A DNA stretch of 64,000 nucleotides from positions 124,001-188,000 of the forward strand of contig NZ_JANLGQ010000002.1 in the NCBI RefSeq assembly GCF_026157065.1, written 5' to 3'. The position numbers were made by a program, and so were the translations under genes. Shown one piece after another: positions 52,385 through 61,016 of the stretch. Origin of the DNA: Enterococcus sp. HY326. GTDB taxonomy: Bacteria; Bacillota; Bacilli; Lactobacillales; Enterococcaceae. Under the pieces are notes generated by a model, which saw only the letters and a program-made list of their open reading frames with translations, did not search any database and was not told where the DNA came from. Numbering within the stretch: the stretch's first letter is position 1; every line of letters begins with the position of its first letter.

Positions 52385-52431
52385 AAAACGTGGAGAGATT
52401 TTTGAGTGTTTAAATTTCTCCATGTTTTTTA
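52384..52431 (+). terminator. Terminator after the C39 peptidase gene
   Basis: AAAAACGTGGAGA pairs with TTCTCCATGTTTTT with one wobble; a T run follows. Confidence 0.75.
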
Positions 52432-52602
52432 TTTTCGCTATTTTTGAGATTTTTTTGGAGAAGGCAAGAATTTTTTTAATGGCAGATAGAAGCTCATAAA
52501 AAAAATTGTTTTGCGACTTTTTTCGATATAATAATTTTGAGAAAAAGATTTGCAGCTTGAGTTTTAATAGAAGTTAACTGTTTTAATAATTAGGAGGTCA
52601 AC

Positions 52603-52983
52603 ATGAAAATTAGAAGGTATCAAGAGACAGATATTCAAGAGCTTTTTGCTTTAATGACCAGAGAAGGGGAGGAGTGGACTTATAATTCTGAAGAATCAGC
52701 TGAAAAATACGAGCTCTGCATGAGCCGCTCAATTGCTTTTGTGGTGGAAATAGACGGCCAAATTAATGGTTACATCCGCTGTAAAAATGATGATGGCTTT
52801 GGTGTTTATGTTTTAGATTTATTGGTGGATCAACGCTTTCGTGGTCGCCAAATTGGTCGACAGCTGATTGAGCAAGTCCAACAATTGCATCCAAATGATC
52901 CGCTTTACATTACCAGTGATGCCGATGGCTATTATCAAAAGCAAGGCTACCAAGTTGTCGGCACCATTTTTGAAGTAAGCTAA
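52603..52983 (+). CDS. GNAT N-acetyltransferase 1
   Basis: A 126-residue single GNAT domain: an RRYQETDIQELFALM start, VVEIDGQINGYIRC, and the acetyl-CoA pyrophosphate loop QRFRGRQIGRQLIEQ (about residues 83-97), then YYQKQGYQVVG at the end. Substrate unknown. RBS TAGGAGG. It stands alone. Confidence 0.88.
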   Translation: MKIRRYQETDIQELFALMTREGEEWTYNSEESAEKYELCMSRSIAFVVEIDGQINGYIRCKNDDGFGVYVLDLLVDQRFRGRQIGRQLIEQVQQLHPNDPLYITSDADGYYQKQGYQVVGTIFEVS

Positions 52984-53042
52984 AGTCTTACTGCAAAATT
53001 TGTGGCAGATAGTTTTGTTTTGAGGTTAAAAAAGAGGATACG

Positions 53043-53129
53043 AAAAAGTTAAGCTACTAAGTGAAATGGGCCCTCAAGGTTAGACTAAAATCTGATTTGA
53101 GAGCCGACTTCAATAGAGCTTAACTTTTT
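53043..53129. terminator. Large hairpin between convergent GNAT genes
   Basis: AAAAAGTTAAGCT (53043-53055) pairs perfectly with AGCTTAACTTTTT (53117-53129); inner segments CTCAA/TTGAG and TAGA/TCT-type pairs extend it. It should terminate both convergent GNAT genes. The size resembles the 19731 element, but the sequence differs. Confidence 0.72.
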
Positions 53130-53130
53130 T

Positions 53131-53664
53131 TTACCAATACTCTGGTTGATCTAAAATTATATTTGTGGCGACTTGTCCGGCAAATTTGTTCAAGTCAAGT
53201 GGCTTTAAAGCTTGCACCATCCAAGCATCCTCTAAACCAGCTTGAATTGGGTGCGGCGGTTGTAGCCCAAAAGCCAAGGCAGGCTGAAAGCCATGACGAG
53301 GATAGTAATCAATATGACCTAAGACAAAAACAAGATCGACAGATTTTTTTTGCAAAATCTTCAAGCCAGCCCGTATCAGTTCGCCACCGATGCCTTGGCC
53401 TCGATGACTGGGGATAATTGCTAAGGGAGCCAAGACCATCGCTGAAATTTTATTTTCAAAATTTTTAATGTAAGCTTTGGTGAACACAATATGTCCAACC
53501 GGTAAATCATCTTCGTAGGCTAAAAGAGATAACGCTTCTGCTGTGGGTTCTTTCAACAGTTTCTCTGTGAGTTCCGCTTCAGCCGCTTCATTAAAAGCGC
53601 GATATTCTACATCGTAAATTGTCTGAAAATCTTTCTCTGTCGTTTCACGAATTAATAGGGACAT
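53131..53664 (-). CDS. GNAT N-acetyltransferase 2
   Basis: 177 residues, GNAT domain (DLPVGHIVFTKAYI, ALAIIPSHRGQGIGGELI acetyl-CoA loop, LVFVLGHIDYYPRHGFQPA). The family resembles YhbS-type acetyltransferases. ATG 53664 follows AAGGAGAG (reverse strand); a longer frame to 53685 has no better site. Substrate unknown. The 328-base gap to the next gene holds only AT-rich promoter-like sequence. Confidence 0.88.
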   Translation of the reverse strand: MSLLIRETTEKDFQTIYDVEYRAFNEAAEAELTEKLLKEPTAEALSLLAYEDDLPVGHIVFTKAYIKNFENKISAMVLAPLAIIPSHRGQGIGGELIRAGLKILQKKSVDLVFVLGHIDYYPRHGFQPALAFGLQPPHPIQAGLEDAWMVQALKPLDLNKFAGQVATNIILDQPEYW

Positions 53665-53992
53665 TTTTCTCTCCTTGTGAATCAATGCATTTTTTATTGA
53701 CTTTTTGGTCTACAAATATTTTCAAGAAATATGATTAGTATGCTTAGCCCTTATGAATTAATAAAAATGAATTAGTGGCTAACATTGCGATATCCTTCAG
53801 CTGAGAGAATCGCTTTCTTGTTATTTAAAAATTTTCATCAATCATTTTTTAGATAGCAATGGTTAAGAAAATATTAATTCCACATTTTATTGCAAATAAA
53901 TGACGTTTATTATAACATATTTTTACTGAAAAAACAATGTTTACTTTTCTCGACAAGCATGCTATTTAGTCTTTGTAAAGGGAGGTAAGCAG

Positions 53993-54433
53993 ATGACAGA
54001 GAACAATATCATGTTATTAAATGCTTTAGCAGGGGTTGAAGAAAAAGGTCAAATACAAATAAAATTAAACAAGATACTTCAGCAAAAATATCAATTAACA
54101 AAAGGAGAAACTGCTGAAATTTTAACTGAACGAGATACGTTTCTGATTGAAAATCAATTGATTGATTTCTCTTTTGACAATCTATTTTTCATGACTGAGG
54201 TTGTCAGTACGCAGCCGCTCTATTCAAAGGCAGCTTTTAGAGTTCAGCTGGCAGGATTTCAAGAGATTTTTTACTATCTCCGGGGGCTCGAGAATGGGAC
54301 TGTTTCAGATGAAGAAATAGTAGAGAAAATTTCTGCTGTTTCCAATTATTTTGAAGGGGACTTAGAATTTGTCAAAGGTTATTTTGAAGACCATCCCAGC
54401 TTAGATTTGGAGGATTTGACCGATGACGAATAA
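53993..54433 (+). CDS. Unknown protein, first gene of an unknown pair (DUF6323-like)
   Basis: 146 residues, acidic, soluble. The start (about 1-50) looks like a helical fold with QLTKGETAEILTERDTFLIENQLIDF, the end a helical EEIVEKISAVSNYFEGDLEFVKGYFEDHP. No catalytic motif is evident. From memory it resembles DUF6323, found beside DUF6179 in Clostridia, but I could not check. GGGAGG precedes ATG. It overlaps the next gene by 11 bases, so the two products are probably made together. Confidence 0.7.
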   Translation: MTENNIMLLNALAGVEEKGQIQIKLNKILQQKYQLTKGETAEILTERDTFLIENQLIDFSFDNLFFMTEVVSTQPLYSKAAFRVQLAGFQEIFYYLRGLENGTVSDEEIVEKISAVSNYFEGDLEFVKGYFEDHPSLDLEDLTDDE

Positions 54434-55637
54434 TCAACTCGCTACAACTAGCAATGAAATGAATCAGTTTTTGATTGGTCTTTGTCAAAAAAGATTGAGT
54501 GGTAGCTCTGTTTTATCCGTGAATGAAGTGGCAGAAATCCGTGCTTCTTTGCTTTTTGTTTTGGGAAAAAGTTCGACAGGGAGGACTGTAGCTGAAAAAT
54601 TCACCTCTGGAAAAGAAAATATTTTGGCACAGCTTCATTTCGTCAAAGAAAAATATGACCTACTGGTAAAGCAATATGACAGCTTTGAAATTACTACGAT
54701 AGAGCAAACTATTCAAAGCTTTCAACAATATTTTTCTGCCTATAATATTGATTTTTCAGCCCACCGCACGGATGGCATCGCAATTGATTACTGGCTAGCT
54801 TTACCAGTAGATGATCAATCAATTTTAGGGATTGATTTTGTTGAGGAGTATCTGCTAGCTTTTCAACAGGAGCAGCAATTTTTGCAGAATCTGCCTAAAG
54901 AGCTGATTTTGGAGCTTTTGCAGGTTTATCAAGAAAAGCTCAAGTTTGACTACCGGCTAGATGTGAATAATATTTTCCAAGTAGTGTTTAATCAATTTAT
55001 CGTAAAAAGAATGCTACATCCCCACAGCAAGCTAAATTCTCTATTACTAACTCCAGTTGAGGTTGCATTTATTTTCGCAAATCGCAAGACTTTTTTTATG
55101 GAGGAAAAAACATTCCAAAACTTTATTGGCTGTGAACCTTATTATTGGAAAAATTTACAACATTTACAGGTAATCCTCGAGTCTGCTCCGAATTATCAAT
55201 ACCTTGCTACTTTCTTTTTGACGACTAAAGAATCTTCGCAACTTTTACAGTTGAAATTAAGACCAGAAATGAATCAATCAAGCTATCTGAGGATGGTAAA
55301 TGATTTTAAAAGAGATGAGAATTTAGATATTTTACTTGATGTAGTGGCTTCGCCTTATGATGTTTTGAATCTATTACATGATTACATTTTGACTGGGGAA
55401 AATTTGGAAATTTTTATTGGACAACTTGCCTTACCGCTCTTCAGTTCTTTATTGTTAGTAGTGATTCAAGAAGAAAATCAAGCTATCACCAGTGTGGCTG
55501 ATTTTCAAAAAATTAATACTGAAGCAATTTTGGGAGAACTTTTGCAGAGGCGATTAAAAAATTCAACAACGATTGAGCTTCAGGAGATAGATTATATTTT
55601 GAAACAATACCGTCTTACAGATGCTGATTTTTCCTAA
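54423..55637 (+). CDS. Unknown protein, second gene of an unknown pair (DUF6179-like)
   Basis: 404 residues, predicted all-helical and soluble, with no membrane segments. Features: FTSGKENILAQLHFVKEKYDLL, EYLLAFQQEQQFLQNLPKELILELLQVYQ and NSTTIELQEIDYILKQYRL near the end; no catalytic signature. From memory it looks like the DUF6179 family. ATG 54423 lies in the end of the previous gene behind TTGGAGG. Nearby genes give no clue to function. Confidence 0.72.
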   Translation: MTNNQLATTSNEMNQFLIGLCQKRLSGSSVLSVNEVAEIRASLLFVLGKSSTGRTVAEKFTSGKENILAQLHFVKEKYDLLVKQYDSFEITTIEQTIQSFQQYFSAYNIDFSAHRTDGIAIDYWLALPVDDQSILGIDFVEEYLLAFQQEQQFLQNLPKELILELLQVYQEKLKFDYRLDVNNIFQVVFNQFIVKRMLHPHSKLNSLLLTPVEVAFIFANRKTFFMEEKTFQNFIGCEPYYWKNLQHLQVILESAPNYQYLATFFLTTKESSQLLQLKLRPEMNQSSYLRMVNDFKRDENLDILLDVVASPYDVLNLLHDYILTGENLEIFIGQLALPLFSSLLLVVIQEENQAITSVADFQKINTEAILGELLQRRLKNSTTIELQEIDYILKQYRLTDADFS

Positions 55638-55719
55638 TTTGTAAAAGTTTTTAAGGACTAGTCAATTTCCCTGTTTTCTGACGCCTGTTGACTTTGTGAT
55701 TTTCTTTAAAAAACACCCC

Positions 55720-55768
55720 TTGTCAGTGTTTATGAAACAGGGTAGGATTAAATAAGAAAGCGCTTTAA
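55720..55768 (+). promoter_or_regulatory. Promoter with cre-like site before the SDR gene
   Basis: TTGTCA (55720-55725), 17-bp spacer, TAGGAT (55743-55748). AGAAAGCGCTTTAA (55755-55768) matches 12 of 14 cre (CcpA) consensus positions and would sit over the transcript start, a position giving repression. Confidence 0.55.
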
Positions 55769-55784
55769 GAAAGGGTGAGGTTAA

Positions 55785-56594
55785 ATGAGCTTCAAAGAAA
55801 AATACGGGACTTGGGCATTTGTTGCTGGCGGCTCTGAAGGTATGGGAGGAGCATTTTGCGATCGTTTGGCAAAGGAAGGTATGAATGTTGTGGTGACCGG
55901 CAGACACGCAGAAAAAATTGCCAATAAGCAAAAGCAACTGGAAGCAGATTTTGGTGTTGCGACAAGGGGACTGACGATTGATTTTGGCGATGATGAAATT
56001 TTACCACAGGTTAAAGCGGCGACTGATGATTTAGAAATCGGCTTTCTAGTTTACAATGTTGGTCTAGCTAGTATGGCACTTTTTACTGAGCGGGATATTG
56101 ACTTTGAATTGTATCGGTTGAATGCAAATACTAAAAGTATGTTGACTCTGAGCCTGCATTTTTCAAAACAAATGAAGGAGCGGGGCAAAGGTGGGATTAT
56201 CTTACTTTCTTCTAGCGGCGGCGTGGTCGGTAGCCCTTACATCCAAACTTATTCGGCAACTAAAGCCTATGCCTTCACACTGGCAGAAGCACTGTGGGGT
56301 GAGCTGTCAGATTTTGGAATCGATGTGCTGGCGATTTTACCAGGAAATACGATTGGTCAAAATTTTGCAGAGGTTGCTCCGGGTACGCCTAGTTTTCAAA
56401 CTGGAGCAGAGGTTGTGGAGGAAGCTTTTCAGGCTTTTGGCGTCGACCCAACTGTTATTTGTGGCGACTATACACGCCAAGAGGTTGGCGATAACTTCAA
56501 CATTCCTAAACGCAAGGAGCAGATTTTAAAATTTAAGGCCGCCATGCAGGCTCTGCAAAAAGATTTTGGTACTGGTAACGATACCAAAGGTTAA
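55785..56594 (+). CDS. Short-chain dehydrogenase/reductase
   Basis: 269 residues, classical SDR: the cofactor loop VAGGSEGMGGAFCDRLA (about residues 11-27), NVGLASMAL where NNAG is usual, catalytic Ser in LLSSSGG and YSATKAYAF (Tyr-x3-Lys, about 157-161). The substrate is unknown. A promoter with a cre-like site precedes it, suggesting glucose repression. Monocistronic with terminator at 56633-56671. Confidence 0.9.
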   Translation: MSFKEKYGTWAFVAGGSEGMGGAFCDRLAKEGMNVVVTGRHAEKIANKQKQLEADFGVATRGLTIDFGDDEILPQVKAATDDLEIGFLVYNVGLASMALFTERDIDFELYRLNANTKSMLTLSLHFSKQMKERGKGGIILLSSSGGVVGSPYIQTYSATKAYAFTLAEALWGELSDFGIDVLAILPGNTIGQNFAEVAPGTPSFQTGAEVVEEAFQAFGVDPTVICGDYTRQEVGDNFNIPKRKEQILKFKAAMQALQKDFGTGNDTKG

Positions 56595-56632
56595 GGTCAT
56601 AAAGAGAATTTCATTTATAAATTGTTACAACA

Positions 56633-56671
56633 AAAAAACTTGTGCCTTCATGATGCGGGCACAAGTTTTTT
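56633..56671. terminator. Bidirectional terminator
   Basis: AAAAAACTTGTGCC pairs perfectly with GGCACAAGTTTTTT; lies between the SDR gene and the convergent DegV gene. Confidence 0.88.
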
Positions 56672-56738
56672 GTTAGACAAAATTTTAAAACCAAAGTGGA
56701 TGCTTTTACTAGCTACATTTTTAGCCAATCATCTGCAA

Positions 56739-57596
56739 CTAATCCAGTAACTGAACGCCAACGCCTAATAAGCCAGGGCCAGTGTGAACCACTAAAGCAG
56801 GTGAAATCTGCCCAAAATAAATTTTATTGGCAGTTGGAAAAACCTGTTGCAGCTGTTCCTGCATCATTTCGGCATCGGCTAGAGCATCGCCGTGAGCCAC
56901 AGCCAAGTTAAATCGTTGATGATTGCCGATAAATTTTTTAACCAGCTCAACAGTTTTTTCCAGACTTTTTTTGCGTCCACGGGTTTTGGCAACGGTATGG
57001 TAGACGCCGTTTTCATTACACGAGATGATTGGCGCCAATTTTAAAGCATTACCCAAAATAGAAGCAACTAAGCCAATACGACCACCCTTTTGTAAATATT
57101 CTAAGGTAGCGACATTAAAGAAGACCTTGTCTTTTTTTATTTGCTGATCAATTTTTTCTAAAAGAGCGCTCCATGAATAGTCTTCTCTGAGCCATTGGTC
57201 AGCTAAAATGGCTAAAAAGCCAGCGCCAATCCCAATATTTTTTGTATCAATCATCGTTATCTCGAGGCCTTCATATTGTTCACCTAATAATCTAACGGCA
57301 TTGTAGGTACCGCTCAAGCCGCTGGAAATAGTAATAGCCAAGACTTTTTCATAGCCCTGCGCTTTTATCTCATCAAAAATTGCTTGGATCGTTTCACCAT
57401 CTGGTAAAGAGGTTTTGGGTATTTCAATCGGTAGCCGTTGATAAATTTCTTCAGCGGAGATATCCACTTTATCAGTGTACTCACCATCTTGGTAAATAAT
57501 TTTTAACGGGATTGTAAAAAAATGCCCCTGTTGGCTAATTTCGGTAGGGACATCGGTGCCAGAGTCCACTAGAATGGCTGCTTTATGTTTGTTCAT
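56739..57596 (-). CDS. DegV family fatty-acid-binding protein 2
   Basis: A 285-residue FakB-type protein: ILVDSGTDVPTEIS, TSLPDGETIQAIFDE, AITISSGLSGTYNAVRLL, MIDTKNIGIGAGF, VHTGPGLLGVGVQLL. ATG 57596 follows GAGG at 9 bases. The reading frame overlaps the end of the DUF1836 gene by 14 bases, so the two are co-translated. Paralogue of 32250-33092. Confidence 0.9.
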   Translation of the reverse strand: MNKHKAAILVDSGTDVPTEISQQGHFFTIPLKIIYQDGEYTDKVDISAEEIYQRLPIEIPKTSLPDGETIQAIFDEIKAQGYEKVLAITISSGLSGTYNAVRLLGEQYEGLEITMIDTKNIGIGAGFLAILADQWLREDYSWSALLEKIDQQIKKDKVFFNVATLEYLQKGGRIGLVASILGNALKLAPIISCNENGVYHTVAKTRGRKKSLEKTVELVKKFIGNHQRFNLAVAHGDALADAEMMQEQLQQVFPTANKIYFGQISPALVVHTGPGLLGVGVQLLD

Positions 57597-58146
57597 CACT
57601 ATTTTCCTCAACTTTCATACGTTCATCTTCTAAGCGAATTGCTTCCTCTGCTAACAATTTTGCCGCAAAAGCAAAGGCTGCTGATTTAACCGCTAAATAA
57701 TAAGGGGAATTGACTTCGCTAAATATCCCTTCGCTGGCTTTTCCTTGAGCCTGCAGCGCAACAATCTGCAAAGCCTTTTCCTGCTCTTCGCAGAAAATAT
57801 TATAGGCATTACGAATGCCATCATGCTGACCTTGAAACAAAATTCCCGCCCGAATTTCTGGAATCGTTAAGACTTGCTTCAATAAGGTAATGGCAATTAA
57901 AAATGCCAGATGACGTCGACTATATCGTTTTTTTTCAGGTGCGGGAATCAGCTGTAACTTGACATAATTATTGACCATCGCCTTGGTTAACAAAGGCGGT
58001 TTATCCTTTGAGATAAATTTTTTGAAATAATTATCTACAAGGTGCAACACTTGATCCATATATAAATCTAGATCAGGCAGCTCATCCCAACGGGGCAGAT
58101 GAACTTCAGCCAGTTCTTGTCCCCAAATTTTTAATTTATCTTCCAT
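57583..58146 (-). CDS. DUF1836 family protein
   Basis: 187 residues with the DUF1836 pattern: PRWDELPDLDLYMDQVLHLV, LTKAMVNNYVKLQLIPAPEKKRYSRRHLAFLIAITLLKQVL, typical of a MerR-like winged HTH with a helical tail. Often next to degV, as here, suggesting a regulator of the DegV gene; inference. ATG 58146 behind GGAGGGG. Operator-like AACTATA repeats lie 45-75 bases upstream. Confidence 0.85.
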   Translation of the reverse strand: MEDKLKIWGQELAEVHLPRWDELPDLDLYMDQVLHLVDNYFKKFISKDKPPLLTKAMVNNYVKLQLIPAPEKKRYSRRHLAFLIAITLLKQVLTIPEIRAGILFQGQHDGIRNAYNIFCEEQEKALQIVALQAQGKASEGIFSEVNSPYYLAVKSAAFAFAAKLLAEEAIRLEDERMKVEENSDEQT

Positions 58147-58191
58147 CAAAACCCCTCCATAATTTCTAAAACATGATAACAAAATTTTCGC

Positions 58192-58221
58192 AACTATACA
58201 ATATAGTTTTTAAAACTATAT
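58192..58221. promoter_or_regulatory. AACTATA operator cluster upstream of DUF1836-degV
   Basis: AACTATA (58192-58198) and TATAGTT (58202-58208) form one inverted pair; AACTATA (58214-58220) forms a second with the same TATAGTT. ATATAGTTTT-T-AAAACTATAT is a perfect palindrome at 58201-58221. Plausible binding site for the DUF1836 protein. Confidence 0.55.
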
Positions 58222-58392
58222 AGAAATTTTGTAAATTGAATGATTCAACTATGTTTTTAAATTTTTTGATTCTCTTAATTTCCAGATAGCACTGTATGAA
58301 TGAATCAAAGTGTAAATCTGCTTTATTTAAGATAAAACTTTAGTTTTTCCTGTGTTAAACGGTTAATTTCGGCAGCAGCAAGAATCTGAAAA

Positions 58393-58462
58393 TTTTGCAT
58401 TAGCAAAACTTATTCATAAGATTAGCAATTGAAATTGTTTCGCATTTTAAAATGTCTAGAAT
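58393..58462 (+). promoter_or_regulatory. Shared activator element plus promoter, copy 1
   Basis: Bases 58393-58422 match 61962-61991 at 28 of 30 positions, starting TTTTGCATTAG and containing AAAACTTATTCAT. A second block AAATTGTT follows 10 bases later in both copies. The promoter is TTGTTT (58435-58440), 16-bp spacer, TAGAAT (58457-58462). The element abuts the -35, as an activator site would. Confidence 0.75.
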
Positions 58463-58503
58463 AAGTATCAGAAAGAACATAAAACATTTTGGAGGAAATT
58501 ATC

Positions 58504-59342
58504 ATGAGTAAAATAAAAGATGTTGTTGTATTAACTGGAGCAGGCTTAATTGGTGTTGCGATTGCCCGCAGAATTAGCAATGGAAAACATTTGGTTGTAG
58601 CAGATTTATCATTGGAAAATGCCCAACGTGTTGCAACTGATTTATATAATGCAGGATTTGATACAAGTGCTGTTCAAGTTGATATTTCATCAAGAGAATC
58701 TATTCAAGCCCTTGTCAAAACAGCACAAAGCTTTGGGAATATTACTGGCTTTATTAATGGCGCCGGTGTTTCACCATCACAAGCGCCAATTGAAGCTATT
58801 TTAAAAGTTGATTTATATGGAACGGCCGTCTTACTAGAAGAATTTGGCAAAGTTATCGCTGAAGGTGGCAGTGGTGTGGTGATTTCATCACAATCTGGTC
58901 ATCGTTTAGGAACTTTATCTGAGAAAGAAAGTCAATTATTGGCAACAACCCCAACGGAAGAATTATTGAATCTAGAAATGCTCCAACCTGAAAATGTGAA
59001 AGATACTTTGCATGCCTATCAATTATCTAAACGTTGTAATGTCTTACGGGTAATGTCTGAAGCGGTAAAATGGGGCAAGCGTGGTGCACGAGTGAATTCA
59101 GTTAGCCGGGAATTATTATCACCCCACTGGCAAATGATGAATTGAACGGTCCTCGTGGTGAAGGCTACCGCCGCATGATTGATGGCTCACCTGTTGGCAG
59201 AGCGGGTACGGCTGATGAAGTGGCAAATGTCGCTGAATTATTGATGTCTGACAAAGGTTCATTTATTTCTGGCAGTGATTTTCTAATGGATGCAGGCGTG
59301 ACAGCTTCTTATTGGTATGGAGATTTAGCACCTGAAAAATGA
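58504..59342 (+). pseudogene. Short-chain dehydrogenase interrupted by a frameshift
   Basis: The first part (58504 to about 59105) reads as an SDR: VVLTGAGLIGVAIARRI cofactor loop, INGAGVSPSQAP, VVISSQSG (catalytic Ser) and YQLSKRC (Tyr-x3-Lys). After VNSVS the frame shifts: AGCCGGGA at 59104-59111 would be AGCCCGGGA in an intact gene, restoring SPGIIITPLANDELNGP and continuing to VTASYWYGDLAPEK at 59342. The single missing C leaves a truncated product ending at 59145. It could be a true mutation or a sequencing error. RBS GGAGG. Shared promoter element upstream. Confidence 0.85.
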
Positions 59343-59472
59343 TGAGTATAAAAAGAAAATTCGAGAGTTTTTAATTTGGATGAAGAAAGCAGATTTAAAA
59401 GAGTTGGGATTAATTATATTGTAGGGGAATGCATTCAAACAGATGTTGTAATGAATGCAACAAATATAAGTA

Positions 59473-59504
59473 TAAGCAGAAGCAAAATAGATGCTTCTGC
59501 TTTT
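59473..59504 (+). terminator. Terminator after the broken SDR
   Basis: AAGCAGAAGC pairs with GCTTCTGCTT, followed by TTT. Confidence 0.75.
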
Positions 59505-59624
59505 CCTACTATTGGAAGTTTCATGTCTTAACTTTTGTTCAACTTGTCGATTAAGAATAACCAAAGCTGCTGTTGTAAAAAAAAGAATTTGAAAATGAAC
59601 AAAGACTTTCTAAGGAGAACGATT

Positions 59625-59996
59625 ATGAAAAAATCAGAAGAAACGATGGTTTTAATGGCCTATCGCAATCATTACAGATGGATGATCGAAGCAGATATCG
59701 AAAAGTTAGAGCAAAGCTTAGCCCCAACTTTTTTCCTACAGCATATGTCTGGTTTAAAACAAGAAAAAGCAGTTTGGTTAGCAGAAATCGCCTCAGGAGG
59801 TATGAATTATCTGGCTAGTCATGAGGATTGGGTTGATACAAAAATTGAAGGAGAGAAAGCTGAGCTAGTTGGTCGTAATAAGGTAGAAGCAATTATCCAC
59901 GAGAATCAAGGCACTTGGCGTTTACAGCTAAAAATGTCCTTTGAAAAAATTAATGGACAATGGATTATTTTACAAGCCATTGCTAGTATGTATTGA
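59625..59996 (+). CDS. NTF2-like (SnoaL/DUF4440-type) protein
   Basis: 123 residues, one cone-shaped NTF2-like domain: MAYRNHYRWMIEADIEKLEQSLAPTFFLQHMSG at the start and a WRLQLKMSFEKINGQWIILQAIASMY end. Such proteins bind or turn over small molecules; the ligand is unknown. ATG 59625 follows AAGGAG. Monocistronic with a bidirectional terminator after it. Confidence 0.82.
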   Translation: MKKSEETMVLMAYRNHYRWMIEADIEKLEQSLAPTFFLQHMSGLKQEKAVWLAEIASGGMNYLASHEDWVDTKIEGEKAELVGRNKVEAIIHENQGTWRLQLKMSFEKINGQWIILQAIASMY

Positions 59997-60021
59997 TGTA
60001 TGATAAGAATAGAGCTAAAGC

Positions 60022-60063
60022 ATAAAAATCAGCTATCTGAAAAAGTAGATAGCTGATTTTTAT
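60022..60063. terminator. Bidirectional terminator
   Basis: ATAAAAATCAGCTATCT pairs with AGATAGCTGATTTTTAT around a 8-base loop, between the NTF2-like gene and the convergent NmrA-like gene. Confidence 0.88.
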
Positions 60064-60094
60064 GTTGGAAAGCTTAAGTTATTTTTGCCAAAAA

Positions 60095-60706
60095 TTACTC
60101 AGGTCGATGAATACCCACGCTTTCTTTTACATAGAGAGTGTCACTATCAGCGATTTTTACAACTAAATCCGCAATACTTTTGCGGGAAATATCGTGTCCA
60201 CCAAAGGGTTCACCTTTAAGAGTGACTTGATAATTTGTGTCATTGGAGCTGTCAAACCAACCCGGACGGATAACTGTGTAGTCCAGTCCAGAGCTTTCAA
60301 TCACATCTGTTGCATCCCGATAAGTTCTTAAAATCGGATTGCTATTCAAATTACCAGAAGCACCGATGGAAGCCGGGATTTCATTATAGATGCCCATGGA
60401 AGAAATGAAAATAATTTTCTTAACGCCAACTCGTTTCATAGCGTCGACAATTGCTTCGGCCATTTTTTTCAGATTGCCGCTGAGACTAGCGAAAACAACA
60501 TCTTGATTTTCCATAGCGGCCTCCAATTCGTTAGCTGTTAGCACACTACCAGAAATTACTTTTTCTCTTTCAGAATTGATACCTCGGATGTGGTGAGCAT
60601 TTCTAGAAAACAGGGTTAAGTAATCATTTGTTTCCTCTAAAAAAGATTGTCTGGTAACACCGCCAACCGAACCAGTGGCGCCAATAAGTAATATTTTTTT
60701 CATCAT
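60095..60706 (-). CDS. NAD(P)-binding NmrA-like/atypical SDR protein
   Basis: 203 residues with an N-terminal ILLIGATGSVGGVTRQSFL nucleotide loop (GATGxxG), FASLSGNLKKMAEAIVDAMKRVGVKKIIFISSMGIY, and YTVIRPGWFD. No Tyr-Lys catalytic pair is evident, as in NmrA-like members that act as redox sensors or reductases. The promoter upstream has a 19-bp spacer with a MerR-type palindrome, so it is probably activated by a MerR regulator such as the one at 62877-63254. Confidence 0.85.
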   Translation of the reverse strand: MMKKILLIGATGSVGGVTRQSFLEETNDYLTLFSRNAHHIRGINSEREKVISGSVLTANELEAAMENQDVVFASLSGNLKKMAEAIVDAMKRVGVKKIIFISSMGIYNEIPASIGASGNLNSNPILRTYRDATDVIESSGLDYTVIRPGWFDSSNDTNYQVTLKGEPFGGHDISRKSIADLVVKIADSDTLYVKESVGIHRPE

Positions 60707-60733
60707 TCTTTCCTTCTTTCTTGAATTGAGTTT

Positions 60734-60764
60734 AGCGTATCAGTTGGAGCGCACTCCAAGTCAA
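60734..60764 (-). promoter_or_regulatory. MerR-type promoter with 19-bp spacer and palindrome
   Basis: On the minus strand TTGACT (60764-60759), a 19-bp spacer, TACGCT (60739-60734). The spacer holds a perfect 6-4-6 inverted repeat; on the plus strand it reads TTGGAGCGCACTCCAA (60744-60759). A long spacer with a central GGAG/CTCC palindrome is the hallmark of MerR-activated promoters. Confidence 0.75.
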
Positions 60765-61016
60765 GAGGAAACTTTAAAAGGATAGAAAAGTGATTGGCTG
60801 ATTATTTTACAGGCAAAATTCTGATGGATTTTTTCCAATTTTAGGTTTTGGGGCTGGTCTGATGCTGAATGACTGATAATTACTACTGAGAGAGAGCTTT
60901 TATAAAAAAATAATTTTTATGTTAGAAATGTCAAAGCTATGGGCTCACATAGCTTTTCTTGATTATTTGAAAAATTTTTGTTTTACTTAATTCAAGAAAA
61001 TAGAAGTGGTGATGAA

